A stretch of 64,000 nucleotides of DNA. Origin: Thelonectria olida (Eukaryota > Ascomycota > Sordariomycetes > Hypocreales > Nectriaceae). The notes beneath the pieces are model-generated. The model was not told the origin of the DNA, did not search any database, and worked only from the letters and a program-made list of their open reading frames with translations. The DNA is taken from the NCBI GenBank assembly GCA_020736575.1, contig JAGPYM010000012.1, forward strand, positions 434,001-498,000, in the 5' to 3' direction. Within the stretch, counting starts at the first letter, position 1, and each line of letters begins with the position of its first letter. The translations under genes were made by a program, and so were the position numbers. Positions 48,570 through 59,665 of this stretch are shown piece by piece.

Positions 48570-49001
48570 CATGCGCCTTAATGTAATGGACGTAGAATGC
48601 GAATCGCTGCCAGGCAGGAAGCCAACTACATAGAAACAAGAAAAGAAGATTTGGCATAACCGCCGGCGGGCTGCGTACAAACGGCCCGGTCGTGGTGTCA
48701 CAGACCAAGTCCCGTGGCGCAGATGCGGCCCAACCGAAGGAAGACCCAGGAAATGTGAGATGTGACCGGGGAGGGTGCGAGATGAAGGAGACGTGATGAG
48801 GAAGCTGAAAAGATGAAAAAATGACAGTCTTTAGGGCCTAAAAGTCTGATGAGCAGAGTATGCCGGTTGCCTCCCTCTGGAAGGATTTTTCGTCGTTGTT
48901 GCAACTGTTGTGAGAAGACCATCTCGAGGGTCTCCCTCAACTGTCACGTCTTTTCTCAATTGTGTAGGTAGGTAGTTTGCACCGCGATTGGCGGCAGGTG
49001 C

Positions 49002-49013
49002 GTGATCACGTGA
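49002..49013. promoter_or_regulatory. Overlapping palindromes GTGATCAC / TCACGTGA
   Basis: Two 8-bp palindromes share TCAC; the second contains CACGTG, the E-box bound by bHLH factors (Cbf1/Pho4/SREBP class in fungi). It lies about 590 bases upstream of the SNF2 start and 920 upstream of GSH2. Functional assignment is speculative. Confidence 0.35.
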
Positions 49014-49174
49014 CGACAAACTGTTTCCAAGGTTGGTAGGTACGTTAAGGCGCCAGAAAATTCAGCTTCGGGAGTGGCTAATTGGCTAATTTGTTGACCT
49101 TGTTTGTTTTCTATTGTATCGATTGCTTTGTGTTTTATATTATGTTGACCAATCAACAATTTGCAGCCTGAACA

Positions 49175-49700
49175 TGATTTCCACTCGGCTCATTGGCGAT
49201 GCCTTCATCAAGGGTACGTACTCGGCGGCAAGGCGGATCTCCTGGCCTGTGCTTCCCGAGCTGTAGAACCAGGAAGGCAAGAACTTCAACGTGGTTGCCC
49301 CGCTGGACGATGGATGAAACAGAAACATTCAAGGTAACTTCAGCCAGATTCGAAAGGCCATTGATCAACCTGGAGAGCGTTTCCTCTTTGTCTTCAAACA
49401 TACCAAACTTCGTCCTCGAAGCGAACCCTCGACATAATTCATTAAAGACGATACAATGGAAATTTAGGATCCGATTCAGGGACTCAGACACCTTGTTGGC
49501 GCATGCACAGCGGAAACAATACCCCGCGCTGCCCCTCATTGCATCATCCCGCGACAACCCTTCGCAGCGATCAAGCCGAGAATGCGCAGAAACGATGGGA
49601 TTAAATGTGCAGATATTCACACCCAGCACATTCAAGACTGTATAACTCTACGGCGGGGCCAAAATAGACGTTCGTTCGGTCACTCCGTCTGCACGAAGAG
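49175..49700 (+). pseudogene. Possible degenerate coding fragment, unidentified
   Basis: From ATG 49175 one frame reads as plausible protein (ISTRLIGDAFIKGTYSAARR; later GNFSQIRKAIDQPGERFLFV) with fungal-like codon use, but is broken by TAG (49263), TGA (49314), TAA (49434) and TAG (49465). Each stop is one C-to-T change from CAG, CGA or CAA. A 160-codon antisense frame covers the same bases, so strand is uncertain. No family recognised. Low confidence: it could simply be promoter DNA. Confidence 0.2.
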
Positions 49701-49929
49701 ACCCATTGCCGCTTAGATATCAATATTTTAGAGCCATTTTTTCTCCATCATCTCGAAGCACCCACTCTGTGAATTAATCAGCCGCGCTACGTCTGGATCA
49801 CGCAAAACGACGGCTCTTAGAAAGGAAATACAACAACACCAAGAGCACTTTTCTCCTTGTGAAACCCCGGCTCTCCCTCTCCCCTCTGCAGTCTTTCAAG
49901 AGTCTCAGCCACACTCTCCGCACATCACC

Positions 49930-51634
49930 ATGGCATCTCTCGCAAGCGAGGCCTACCCGCCCAGCCTCAAGGCCGAGGAACAGGCGGCCCTCGTCACCAC
50001 GGTTAAGGATTGGTCCATAGGCAATGGCCTCGCCGTCCGGCCCCCTCCAACCGTCATTACCGCCGAGGCCGACCCCAAGGCCATTTCCGCCGTCAACGTG
50101 CCCGTCACTCTATTCCCCAGTCCCTTTCCGCGGCAGTGCTTCGCCCAGGCCAAGGCGGTGCAGAAAACTTACAACGAGCTGTACGCCTCGGTGAGCCGGA
50201 ACGAGGAGTTTCTAGAACAGGTTGTCAAGGAGTATGTCACTGTTTTCGTACACGACCAGTAGATACTGATTCTGTGTGTCAGGGTTGGGGACGGTGATGA
50301 GTTTATTCGACATCTCTGGAATGTCCACCTCAAGGTGAAGTCTGAGGGATATACTCAGGTAAGACTCCGCACTCGGGAAATATACCTACTACTCTTCTCT
50401 GACAAATTCAGCCTCTGTCTCTTGGTCTGTTTAGATCAGATTACATGGTTCACCAAGACACCTCAACTTCGACACCTTCACTGCAGGTGAAGCAGGTCGA
50501 GTTCAACACCATCGCCTCGTCTTTTGGTGGATTGTCCACTTACACCTCCCTCCTACACAAGTTAGTCGTATCCCACCTACACCACGAAGGCCAGTTTTTA
50601 ATTCTAGTAGATATATTGCCAAGACGGAATATCCTCTCCTTGACAAATCCATTCCCCAAGGCTCTCTAGACCTGCCCGACAACTCAACTATCCAAGGGTT
50701 GGCCGGCGGCATTGAAGCGGCCTACAAAACCTACCCAGACTCTGAGCTCGGCCACCAAAAGGCCGTCATCTTCCTTGTGCAAGGCGATGAGAGGAACGTG
50801 TTTGATCAGCGTCATCTAGAGTACCAGCTCGCGAAAGCATCGCCCGACATCCCCGTCTTCAGACTCGCCTATGCCGATATCCTCAAGCACACCACCATCG
50901 CCAACACGGCCAAGCGCCAGCTCCTCTACCATCTTCCGCGCAACCCCTCAAAGGTCTTCGAGGTCGCCGTCATCTACATGCGATCCGGCTACGGGCCCGG
51001 CGACTACCCAAGCCCGACGGCCTGGGACGCCCGGTACCATCTGGAACGTTCCTATGCCATCAAGTGTCCCACCGTCTTGACTCAGCTCGCCGGCACGAAA
51101 AAGGTCCAGCAAATCCTCGCCACCCCGCGCCCTTCCTCTGCGCCGTCCGCCCTCGGCAAGTTCATCAACGACAACACCGATGAAGCCGCCGCCCTGTGGC
51201 GCACCTTCACCAACATATACCCCATGGACGCCAGCGACGCCGGCCTCGAAGCCCGCAAGAAGGCGCTCGATCCGCACCTGTGCCAAGCCTACGTGCTCAA
51301 GCCACAGCGCGAAGGGGGCGGCAACAACATCTACCGAGGCGCCATCCCCGAGTTTCTCAAGTCTGTCCCGGAGGCTCATTGGGGCTCTTACATCCTGATG
51401 GAACTGATCACGCCTCCTCCCGTTCACAACATCATCCTCCGGAACGGCAACCTCGAGCAGGGAGGCGTCATCTGCGAACTCGGCGTGTACGGCACGTGTG
51501 TCTGGGACCAGGCCTCTGGGAAGATCCATCATAGTGATGAGGCTGGCTATTTATTACGTACCAAGGGCGATAAGAGTGAAGAGGGTGGCGTTGCGGCCGG
51601 GTATGGCTGCATGGATAGTGTTACATTGGTGTAA
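49930..51634 (+). CDS. GSH2: Glutathione synthetase
   Basis: ATP-grasp enzyme joining gamma-glutamylcysteine and glycine, the second step of glutathione synthesis, cytosolic. Exons 49930-50231, 50283-50358, 50412-50560 and 50611-51634; introns 51, 53 and 50 nt; 516 residues, normal for eukaryotic enzymes. Family blocks in order: TLFPSPFPRQCFAQA, LWNVHLKV, LGLFRSDYMVH, KQVEFNTIASSFGGL, VQGDERNVFDQR, VIYMRSGYGPGDY, WDARYHLERSYAIKCPT, the glycine-rich ATP-binding loop LKPQREGGGNNIYR, the ELITPP region, and the C-terminal AGYLLRTKG...GGVAAGYGCMDSVTLV. The third acceptor is CTAGTAG; using the second AG restores the conserved Lys-Tyr-Ile-Ala. Converges with RIM1 (244 bases between stops). Confidence 0.97.
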
Positions 51635-51878
51635 GACGAGAGCTCAGCGCGAGGCGTTACATCAAAAAGAATTGTAGCTGAGTGACAAGTATATTATATC
51701 ATGGTATCGTACATTTCCCCAGTAGATTGTATACAGATCCGACTCTACACCCGACCGTACCAGACAGATATGCGCAACCGAACAGCGCGCTTCGTAGAGG
51801 GGAGAGGAGGTAATTCAACAGACAGCCGGAACACTGGCAAGCACACAGCCAATTCCCACACCAGGTGCCACTGGGAAT

Positions 51879-52472
51879 TTACTGTTGCTCGGTCTCAGTA
51901 GTCTCGGCACTCTGCTGCTCGCCACTCCATGGGCGCCTGAGGACCTCGATGGAGCCTAGGATGCAATGTTAGCTCAAGATGTGATTCGGAAAAGAAGGCA
52001 TTTCGGTAACGTACGCTGAACAATGCTGACGCCAGAACGCTGGACACCGTTGGAGTCGGTGTAGGAGTTGAGGGAGATGTCACCCTCGACGTACATCTTA
52101 GTACTGCACCCATGAAGTCAGCATTCAGCTTCTCACGACTTTAAGGTTGGAAAATGCGCGCGTGGTATGGTAGCGGCACATGGAAGAAAACACTTACCCC
52201 TTGGCGAGGTTCATGAGGTAGTCACGGGAGTTGCCCTCGGAGAAGGAGGTGACCCTGAAAAAGCTGGCCTTGCGGTGCTCACGGGAACCGGCGTTGCTGA
52301 CGATAACGTAGCGGACGATCTCGCGGCCGCTGCTGGTGGATTGGAGCTCGGGGGCGTCAGCGAGGTTGCCAATGATGTTGACGCGGGCGAGCTGGCGAGG
52401 GGATGAGGTGCTGAAGGCTCGGATGGAGGCGGGCGCGGCGGCGGCGCGGCGGAAGAGAAGGTTGGCAGACAT
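51879..52472 (-). CDS. RIM1: Mitochondrial single-stranded DNA-binding protein
   Basis: OB-fold protein that coats single-stranded mtDNA during replication. Exons (minus) 52472-52198, 52103-52015 and 51955-51879; introns 94 and 59 nt; 146 residues, the usual size. The first 30 residues are a mitochondrial presequence (MSANLLFRRAAAAPASIRAF). Then come the SSB blocks RVNIIGNLADAPELQ, EIVRYVIVSNAG, ASFFRVTSF and the KGTKMYVEGDISLNSYTDSN strand pair, with a short Gln/Glu/Thr-rich tail. Frame is maintained at both junctions. The open frame extends upstream of 52472 without any ATG, so this start is the only one available. Confidence 0.95.
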
Positions 52473-52689
52473 TTTTGCTGTGTATTTGAGGTTTCTGGCG
52501 ATGGTTCTGGTGGTGGTGGTGGTGGAAGATGCGGAGGGATGCACTGTCTGATGAGCGTTGGTTGATGAAGCTATACAAAAAAAAATTCAATAAGAACTCT
52601 GCGCGTCCCCCAACGCGAGACTGGCCAATTCCCCACAGCAACTAAGCGGTCGGTACTTCCTCGCATAAGAAATTAACACACCCTCATTG

Positions 52690-52735
52690 AGCGCATAAAC
52701 TGCCCTGGCTGGGAGATTAGGGGGTTTTATGCGCT
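52690..52735. repeat. Inverted repeat AGCGCATAAA ... TTTATGCGCT
   Basis: Perfect 10-bp arms at 52690-52699 and 52726-52735, with a 26-nt spacer, about 220-260 bases upstream of the RIM1 ATG. Either a paired protein-binding site or a chance hairpin. Confidence 0.5.
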
Positions 52736-53780
52736 GGTGCTTCTCTGATTGGCTGATTTGTGCATGGTAGCACCGTGCGTCGAGTCGCACACTGCACATG
52801 TCGCTAAACCGTATTGGGGAACCCGCTTAATGCGATAGCTCAACTTCAGTCTTGTTGCCCGTTGACATAAGATGCTTGCTCTCTCGCTCACTGTTAGGTC
52901 TCACATCAGTCTATTGAGGATGATTCACTTTTGATCAGCGTTTCTCGGCGTTTTCTGACTATCATATGCCCCCGTCATACCCAAAACTATCGTTCTTAGC
53001 GGAATCTATGTGCCACGCTCTTCCTATTACCTTGCCAGTCCGACACAGAATTGATCACACAATGTGCCTCCAAGTGACACCTCCATGTCTTCTCTTTTTC
53101 CTCTTTCTTTTCTTTCTCTTTCTCACTTGCAGTGTTCTCATCCCCACGGAATGCTTTCTCCAGCCAACCTGGTGTTTCCCTTCGTGTTTCCCTCTCCCTG
53201 GTCCCGAATTGCCGTTTTGGGACCTCAATAGACGCCTCACCTCTCAATAAGGCCGCGCTCTATAGACGGCACTCCAGGTTCCAGCTTCGGCTTTTCAACA
53301 AGCTCTAACCACTCACAATCCGTCTCTCCTAGCTCTAACGCCATAATTAGAATTAGGTCCGTCAGTTTCCTTTTGTCTCAGCCGCCAATTCAGCGCCCTT
53401 GCCTCTTCTTATTGCTGGCTGCTACACCGCGTATTGATGCCCCTTCTGCTTCCGACACGGCGAGTCGATCAGTCATCTCGCAGCCAGTTTGGCCTATTGA
53501 GCCACTGTTTGGCCTTTTGATGCCCCCGATGGAGCTCGCTATTCGCCCCGATCGTGATCCAGGCCCCAACTTCAAGACACCTTAGCTCCGTTTCCTCCTC
53601 TGTTCTTGTTATAGACTCTTATAAAGAAGCTCCCGTAAGTCCTTGCGTCTTCCAGTTTAGTGAACCGTTATCCGTTGCACGGCAATCGTTAAAGAGGCAT
53701 GACCCGTCTGCCCGCGCCTCTTGAAGCACAAACCTTTGTCAAGCCAGTTCCACTGCCTCAAGCCAACCCCGTCTTTGCTT

Positions 53781-53786
53781 TATAAA
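53781..53786 (+). promoter_or_regulatory. TATAAA near the STE3 start
   Basis: TATAAA 47 bases before the STE3 ATG; a second copy sits at 53620. The nearer one would leave a very short leader, so the 53620 copy may be the functional one. Confidence 0.3.
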
Positions 53787-53832
53787 CAGCTTCGTCAGTT
53801 TGAACAGTTTCATAGTCCAAGACTCAGGCGCA

Positions 53833-55624
53833 ATGGCCTCTTCGGCAGCGTCCTTGCTTGCCCGGGCCGAAGACTCCCTCATCGTCGTCCTCCCCGGCGC
53901 CGAGAATGGCAACCCAGCGTCCCTCAGAGTCAACCTCATCATGCGAGTCGTCCTCGGCATCGTCTCAAACCTCGTCTGCGTGATTCCTCTGAAGCATCTC
54001 TATCACGGCGGCGAGTTCGCAGCAGTCGTCTTCATCGGCAACATGATGTTCGTCAACCTCAAGAACATCGTCAACGCTCTCATCTGGCGCAACGACGATA
54101 CGGACAACTGGTGGCCCGGCTACGGACTCTGCGACCTCAACCCGTACATTCACAACATCACCGTCTCGCTTTACGTTACCTGTCTGCTAGCCATCATGCG
54201 GAACCTCGCCCAGCAAGTCGGTCTGCTGCGGGCTAGTCCACTTACAGTGAGGGAACGGCGGCGACGGAACTTGGTGCAGGCGCTCATCATGTTCCCTCTG
54301 CCTGTTATCCAAATGGCCTGGGTATGGCCACTGACCTCACAGAGATTCGTCGTAGCCACCTTGGTTGGGTGTGCTTGGTCCGGGTGGCCGTCTTGGCCGT
54401 ACATCTTCTTCTTCGGCGCGGCGCCCGTCTTCATCTCCGTCATCACTGCCGGCTATGCAAGTAAGTCATCCTCCGGCGCATGCTAGAGCACTTCTCTTTG
54501 AACCCCATCTACTAACATTAAAACACAGTCCTTGTCTTCGTGCGCTTCCGTGAAGTCGCCCGAACAACCCGTTCCGCCCACGCCAGCAACCGAGCCGCGC
54601 ACCTGCGAGCGCAGCGCACAAAGCGCCGTCTCTATCTCATGGTGCTTTCCATTCTAGTGCCCTTCTTGCCCATCATCGTCACGCTGGCCATCATCAACGT
54701 CCGCCAGGCGTCTCCCTTGTTGCCCTTTGACTACGATCTCATCCACAACCATGTGTTCCCCTTCCCGTGGGACACCATCGTCTACCTCCCTTCCGGCGCC
54801 CAAGATTTCGGCTTCCTCAACAACGCCTACATCGCCATCTTGTCGTCGATCCCCGTCTTCGTCTTCTTCGGCATGACCAAGAACGCCCTGAACGACTATC
54901 GCCGTGCCTGTCTCTGGTTTGGTCTGGGCCACATCTTCCCGGCGCTCTACCACGAGTACGATCCGGACCGCGAGGCCTATGGCAGCAGCGCCCTCAGCTC
55001 CAACGCTACAAACACGACAAACACGACGTCGACGAGCTCGTATGTTCGCCCTTGGCCAGCTCCCGCGTCGCTCTTCATGATACTGACTTTGATAGAACCA
55101 CCCAGAAGATCCGCACGCTCCTATCGAACTGCCAGGCCAACACCCTGAGCCTCTCTTCGGGGACGAGTCCTCAGCTGCGATCCACGAGCGTTGCCAATGC
55201 CGTTTCCTCCGTCGACGTCGAGCAAGGCCATCCTCCCACCAGCAGATCCGCACCAGCTTCTACCTGCGCCCCGGACAACCGCCGCGACGAACCAACTCAC
55301 CTCTTGGATCGCAACCCCTTTCTCTACCGAACACACATCAACTTCAGCGTTCCGCCCCGCCTCATCCCATCATTCTTGACCAAAAAGAAACCAAGCCAGC
55401 CACACGGCGACTCAGGCTTGTCCCTCGGGCCCCTCCCCCCTGGGCCTCACTGGGATCTCCCAGCGCACCCAGCACGCGTCCAAACCCGAGTGTGGTCCGA
55501 CGATGAGGGACCGATAATGGAGCGCACGACTCCCGACGCCGAGTCACTCAACCGTTTGCCACGAAGTCATGCAGATGGGGTCACGGTTGAGACGGAGCTC
55601 ACTCGAGAGACCCAAGAGCGCTAG
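53833..55624 (+). CDS. STE3: STE3-type (a-factor) pheromone receptor
   Basis: Seven-transmembrane GPCR that senses the lipopeptide mating pheromone and signals through a heterotrimeric G protein (PRE-1/PreA in filamentous ascomycetes). Exons 53833-54460, 54529-55039 and 55096-55624; introns 68 and 56 nt; 555 residues. Seven hydrophobic spans are visible: about residues 32-57, 63-85, 113-133, 152-175, 188-212, 240-262 and 290-312. The extracellular N-terminus is short, and WRNDDTDNWWPGYGLCDLNPYI before TM3 is typical of the STE3 family. The third cytoplasmic loop is Arg-rich (HASNRAAHLRAQRTKRR). The C-tail of about 230 residues is Ser/Pro-rich and disordered, as expected for regulated endocytosis. 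No mating-type gene lies in this window. Confidence 0.93.
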
Positions 55625-56285
55625 AAGCGCCTATACTACGCCTGGGTCGTTTGAGGGACGTCGACCTGCACAAAAGCTTTCCTGACTCAAGCGTACTCTT
55701 CTTATTGTTTTCACTGTCATTTCCGAGCAAGCGTCATCTCCAGGCAAGCGACGGCGTGGGCGTCAAACAAGGCCACTTGAAATGTTTTTACTGATCTCCA
55801 AGTAGAGCCACAAGCCTCTGGGAACAAGTTATTGGAATTAATCGGCCTTTTTGATTTTCAGAGATATATATATATGTCTATACCATTTTTTTCTTTCGTC
55901 AACTAACTCATAACTTGCCATTTCGGTGAAACCATGATATAAAACAACTGGCCTCGGGAAAAGACAAAAGCCCAGCCGGGAGAAGCCCAGGGAGCATTAG
56001 AATTACTCCCTCCAAACAGTGCATCCTGTCAACGCCGGTGATGCGTCTCATTGCGCTCACTCTATATATACCTGTATGCCATTGGGAACCCTTTCCGACC
56101 CAATTACTCGTCCTTTTTAAGTATCCCTTTCCTGGCCCACGTTTTCCGAATAATACAAAGTCAAAAGCCTGAAACCCCTGGTATCATAGATGTTGTGATC
56201 AAAACGAATGTACGAAATAAAAATGAGGAAAATGAGAAAAGAAGTTGGTTTCTCGTCGATTCGAGTGTCAGTGCTCAGGACCAGT
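55625..56285. other. Convergent intergenic gap
   Basis: 661 bases between the convergent STE3 and TMEM198-like genes. It has an ATATATATAT run near 55862-55873 and presumably both 3' UTRs. Nothing else seen. Confidence 0.5.
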
Positions 56286-59200
56286 TTATTGATCCTTGGC
56301 ATGCTTCTGCATCTTGCGCATAGCCTCTCTGTGAGCTTCGAGGAGGTCGCCGCTCCTCATGCGCTCGTCAAAGGCCCGATCGTTCCACTCCTTCTGGCGC
56401 TGGTCTCTCTCGCGGCGTTGAGCTTCGGCTTCCTTCTGGCCCATGAGAATGTTACGTCCCATTTCGATATTTCGCTGCACCTCAGCTTCCCTACCGCCAA
56501 GCAGCGACATGGGCGTAAAAGGCGTCTCGCGTCCGGTGTTGTTCACCACGGGAGTGCCTGCGCGCAGATCATGGGCAACCTGCTGTCTAAAAGTGGACAG
56601 TGCTGCTTCACGTGCAGCAGGAGTAGGGATACTGGACACACGCTGTGGCTGGTGAGAGTCAAAGGGGAGGTCGTTGGGACTCTCGTGGCCACCACTCAGG
56701 CGGGCAAGAGAGTGAGTAGAAGCTGTCGGGTTCAGACTGTTTTGGCGCATAAGCTGCTTGCGTTGGCTCAGAGGCAGGTCGTCTGCATCCGCGCCCACAC
56801 CAGCGGCGTACATTGCGTAGTTGTTCAATGAGCCCGCGTCACTCGAAGTTCGATGAAGGTTCAGGTCAGAGGGGCTCGCAAGCAAGTTACCCTGAGACTT
56901 GTTTCGAAGGAACATCTCACGTTGTCCGATGAGCGTTTGTGGACTCGAGTATGAGATGAGACCAGGTGTTGGAGAGCGTTGGCCTTCGTTAAAGTGAGGG
57001 GGGCTCAATGACTGCTCGCGAAGCTCATCGGCCTCCTCAGGAATGGGCTTGGGCTGCACGGTACCAGCTTGCTCTTCAGCAATCGGCTCGATGGGCCCTC
57101 CTCCAGATGTCCGACGCATCATGCTTGTCGAAGACGTGCGAGGCATGGACGCGCCAGTGGGCGTCGTACCGGGACTGCGGGTCTGGCCATCACCGTTAAG
57201 GATGGCGAGAGCAGCCGGAACATGCTGCTTCGAGCGGTGAGAGGCGGAATAGGACAGCATCGAGGTTCGAGAGTCGGAGCGTCCCATCGGTGCGGGTGGC
57301 TGCTTTCCTTCGTCGGCAGTCTTCTTTAAATCTTCAACAACCACAGGCGCAGCGCTCTCTCGGTTGGGGTTCTTGGGCACGAAAATCTGAAGCTCGTCTG
57401 GCTCGGGCGTCTCGGCTTGGCTAAGATGCTTCGCCCATTCATTCGTGCGATAAGACATAGCAACTCGAGACATGGATCTCGGCAGGCGATCCTTGGTCAG
57501 GCTGACTCGGGACGAGGTAGCGGCCGAGTTAACCGACTTGGCCTTCTCGACATCGGCGGGCTGCTCCTCAGAGGGATCTTGGCGGCTTCGACTGGCGACG
57601 CTCTTATTGTCACCGTCAAAGAACTTGCCTTGCTCGTTCATGGAAGGGCTGAGCATACCCCGATCAGACAGCTGGGCAGTGATCTCGATGGGCTTCGTCA
57701 GCTCGGAAGCGGGCAGGGAGCGTCGGTCACCTGCGCTGACGCTGTCGTCAATAGTGGCAGCCATCGAGCCATCGTCATCGCGAGGTCTAGACATGATGGG
57801 GATGACTAGTTCTTCGGCGCTTTCGCCGTCCTCGTCCTTAGCAACGTCACTGAGGTGGCGGCTGGATCGGTGCGAGATGTTTCGGAGCATTTCTGCAGAT
57901 CCGTGAGATAAATGTGAGAGGCGCTTGGCAAACGAGGTCCGAAGGCCAGGGGTGTTTGGCTCATCATCAGCAAAGGTTGCTACAGAGGATCGTTCGCCTT
58001 CAGAGCGAGCGTCGTCGTCGTCGGCGGCGGGAGGGATGACGAAAGGCAATGGAACAACCTCAGGTGCAGTTGATTGGGAAGCGCGGGGCTTTGACGACAG
58101 GCGTCGATCGTCGTCATTACCAACAAATGTGGAAGTCTGGTCGTCGGAAGCGGCCACTGTAGCCTTGTCGTTTATGTCTCGACCAAAGGGCGACTGGGGA
58201 ACGTCATCTTCAGCGACATGCACCATCACCACACCGTCCTTGTTGTGCTCGGGCGCCATCAGGTTAGCAGCAGCAGGCTTTGGTTGCTCAGGCTCTGTCA
58301 TGTCGGTCAACTCAATGACCTCGACAACTGACGCGGACTGACGCTGTGATGAGTCGGTGTGGCTGGCCCGGGTCCTCTTTTCGTTCACAACCTCGCCATT
58401 CTCTGAGGGAGACTCGCTCGTGCTGGCGACATCGCCATTACCGTAGACCCTCTCCCATTGACGGCGCTCGCGGGCGTTCAGTTCTTCAATGTTTCGACCA
58501 ACGTTTTCTTCCTCTTCGGCGAGATTTCGTTGGCCTTCGACATGCTCCTGTGCCCTCTTCTCGCGTTGATCTCGGACAATCTTCCACAGCTTAATCTGCG
58601 AAATAACACCAATCAAGAAGATGATGATGGTTGCTGCCGTCTCGACTCGAATGCCCTTTGTCACAGGATACGTGTTAGCGCCAAGAGGAAACAAGTCGTT
58701 GTTCAGCTTCCATATCCAAGCCCAGAATTCCTTGAGACCAGCTCGACTGAAGCAATCAATGCCCAAGACGGTAACGGTGGCGCCAGAGAAAGATATCAAA
58801 ACGATGAGTGCCCAATCCCGGGTATAGCGGCTAAAGTAGAAGCCGAATCCTGCAAGTGTGAAACAGGCGATGAAGATGGCTCTCTCCACCACAGCATCGA
58901 GTAGACCCCCAGACTTCAGACACAGCAGCCACATGCTAACGCAGAAGCCGCCCAATGCACACCCCAATACCTCAAGAAGCTCTCTGAAGAATAATGAGGC
59001 AGCGCCCAGACCACAACCGGAGATAACCGCGGCAACGACGTAACCACCTTGGACGGCGTCGCTGACCGGAACGCTCATGACGTAGACGATCAAGACCGAA
59101 ACACCCAGGGACGCAACGAAAGCTGTTGAAAAGAAGGTATGGATCCACTGGTTCTTGATTCCGATGAGGGCGTAGGTAATTCCCGTGAGAAGCATGATTG

Positions 59201-59665
59201 TGCCGGCAACGCCCCAGCCTGGTGTAAGTCGAGGTGTAAGAGGAAGTGTTCCAGCAGGAATCGTGACTGCGATAGGTTAGCCAAATGAGTGTGTAAGATG
59301 GCATCTTTGTGAATCGTACCATTGACAAAGGTGGAATTGTCCAGGGTTCCGTTGCTTGAGATGACGGTAGAGCTAGCAGTGTGCTCAACGCTCTTGGTGG
59401 CTTCTGTCTTGGTAGCCGTCACTGAGACGGACGTTTCAGACTCGTCATTGGAATCAGAAGATTCAGTAGCCTTGTCAGACTCTTCAGTCGTCTTGGTAGC
59501 CTCGCTCTGCTTTGTGGCAGTCTTTGACTCGGAATCAGATTTGACGACGGTCGTTTCAGAAGCTTTATCGTCTCGAGCAGCTATCCGAAAGCTCTCGGCC
59601 GTGGTAAGCTGGATGACCAAGAATAGGCAGAGCAGCGCCCATAGTCGAGTCCATCGTGGGAGCAT
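56286..59665 (-). CDS. Multi-pass membrane protein, TMEM198/DUF4203-like, with long disordered tail
   Basis: Function unknown; probably in the secretory pathway or plasma membrane. Exons (minus) 59665-59320 and 59266-56286, with a 53-nt phase-1 intron; 1,108 residues. Signal peptide at residues 1-23 (WALLCLFLVIQLTTA). A Ser/Thr/Glu-rich lumenal stalk follows (30-115, probably glycosylated; NGT and NST sequons). About seven hydrophobic helices lie between residues 130 and 345 (WGVAGTIMLLTGITYALIGI to ETAATIIIFLIGVISQIKLW), the arrangement of the TM7S3/TM198-like family. Then a 750-residue charged, low-complexity cytosolic tail starts with a coiled coil (REKRAQEHVEGQRNLAEEEE) and ends in a conserved Arg/Glu-rich helix. 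Family assignment rests on topology, so it is tentative; the gene model is firm. Confidence 0.88.

Larger units (their letters stand above)
48420..49929. other. Divergent promoter region SNF2 gene / GSH2
   Basis: 1,510 bases between divergent genes. It includes the SNF2 leader intron, overlapping palindromes around a CACGTG core near 49002-49013, CCAAT-like elements near 49090-49150, and a stop-interrupted coding-like stretch at about 49175-49700 (separate entries). The last 250 bases are the pyrimidine-rich GSH2 leader. Confidence 0.55.
52473..53832. other. Divergent promoter region RIM1 / STE3
   Basis: 1,360 bases between divergent genes. It contains a 10-bp inverted repeat near 52690-52735, a pure pyrimidine tract near 53085-53130, and two TATAAA elements on the STE3 side (53620 and 53781). 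No gene recognised. Confidence 0.5.
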
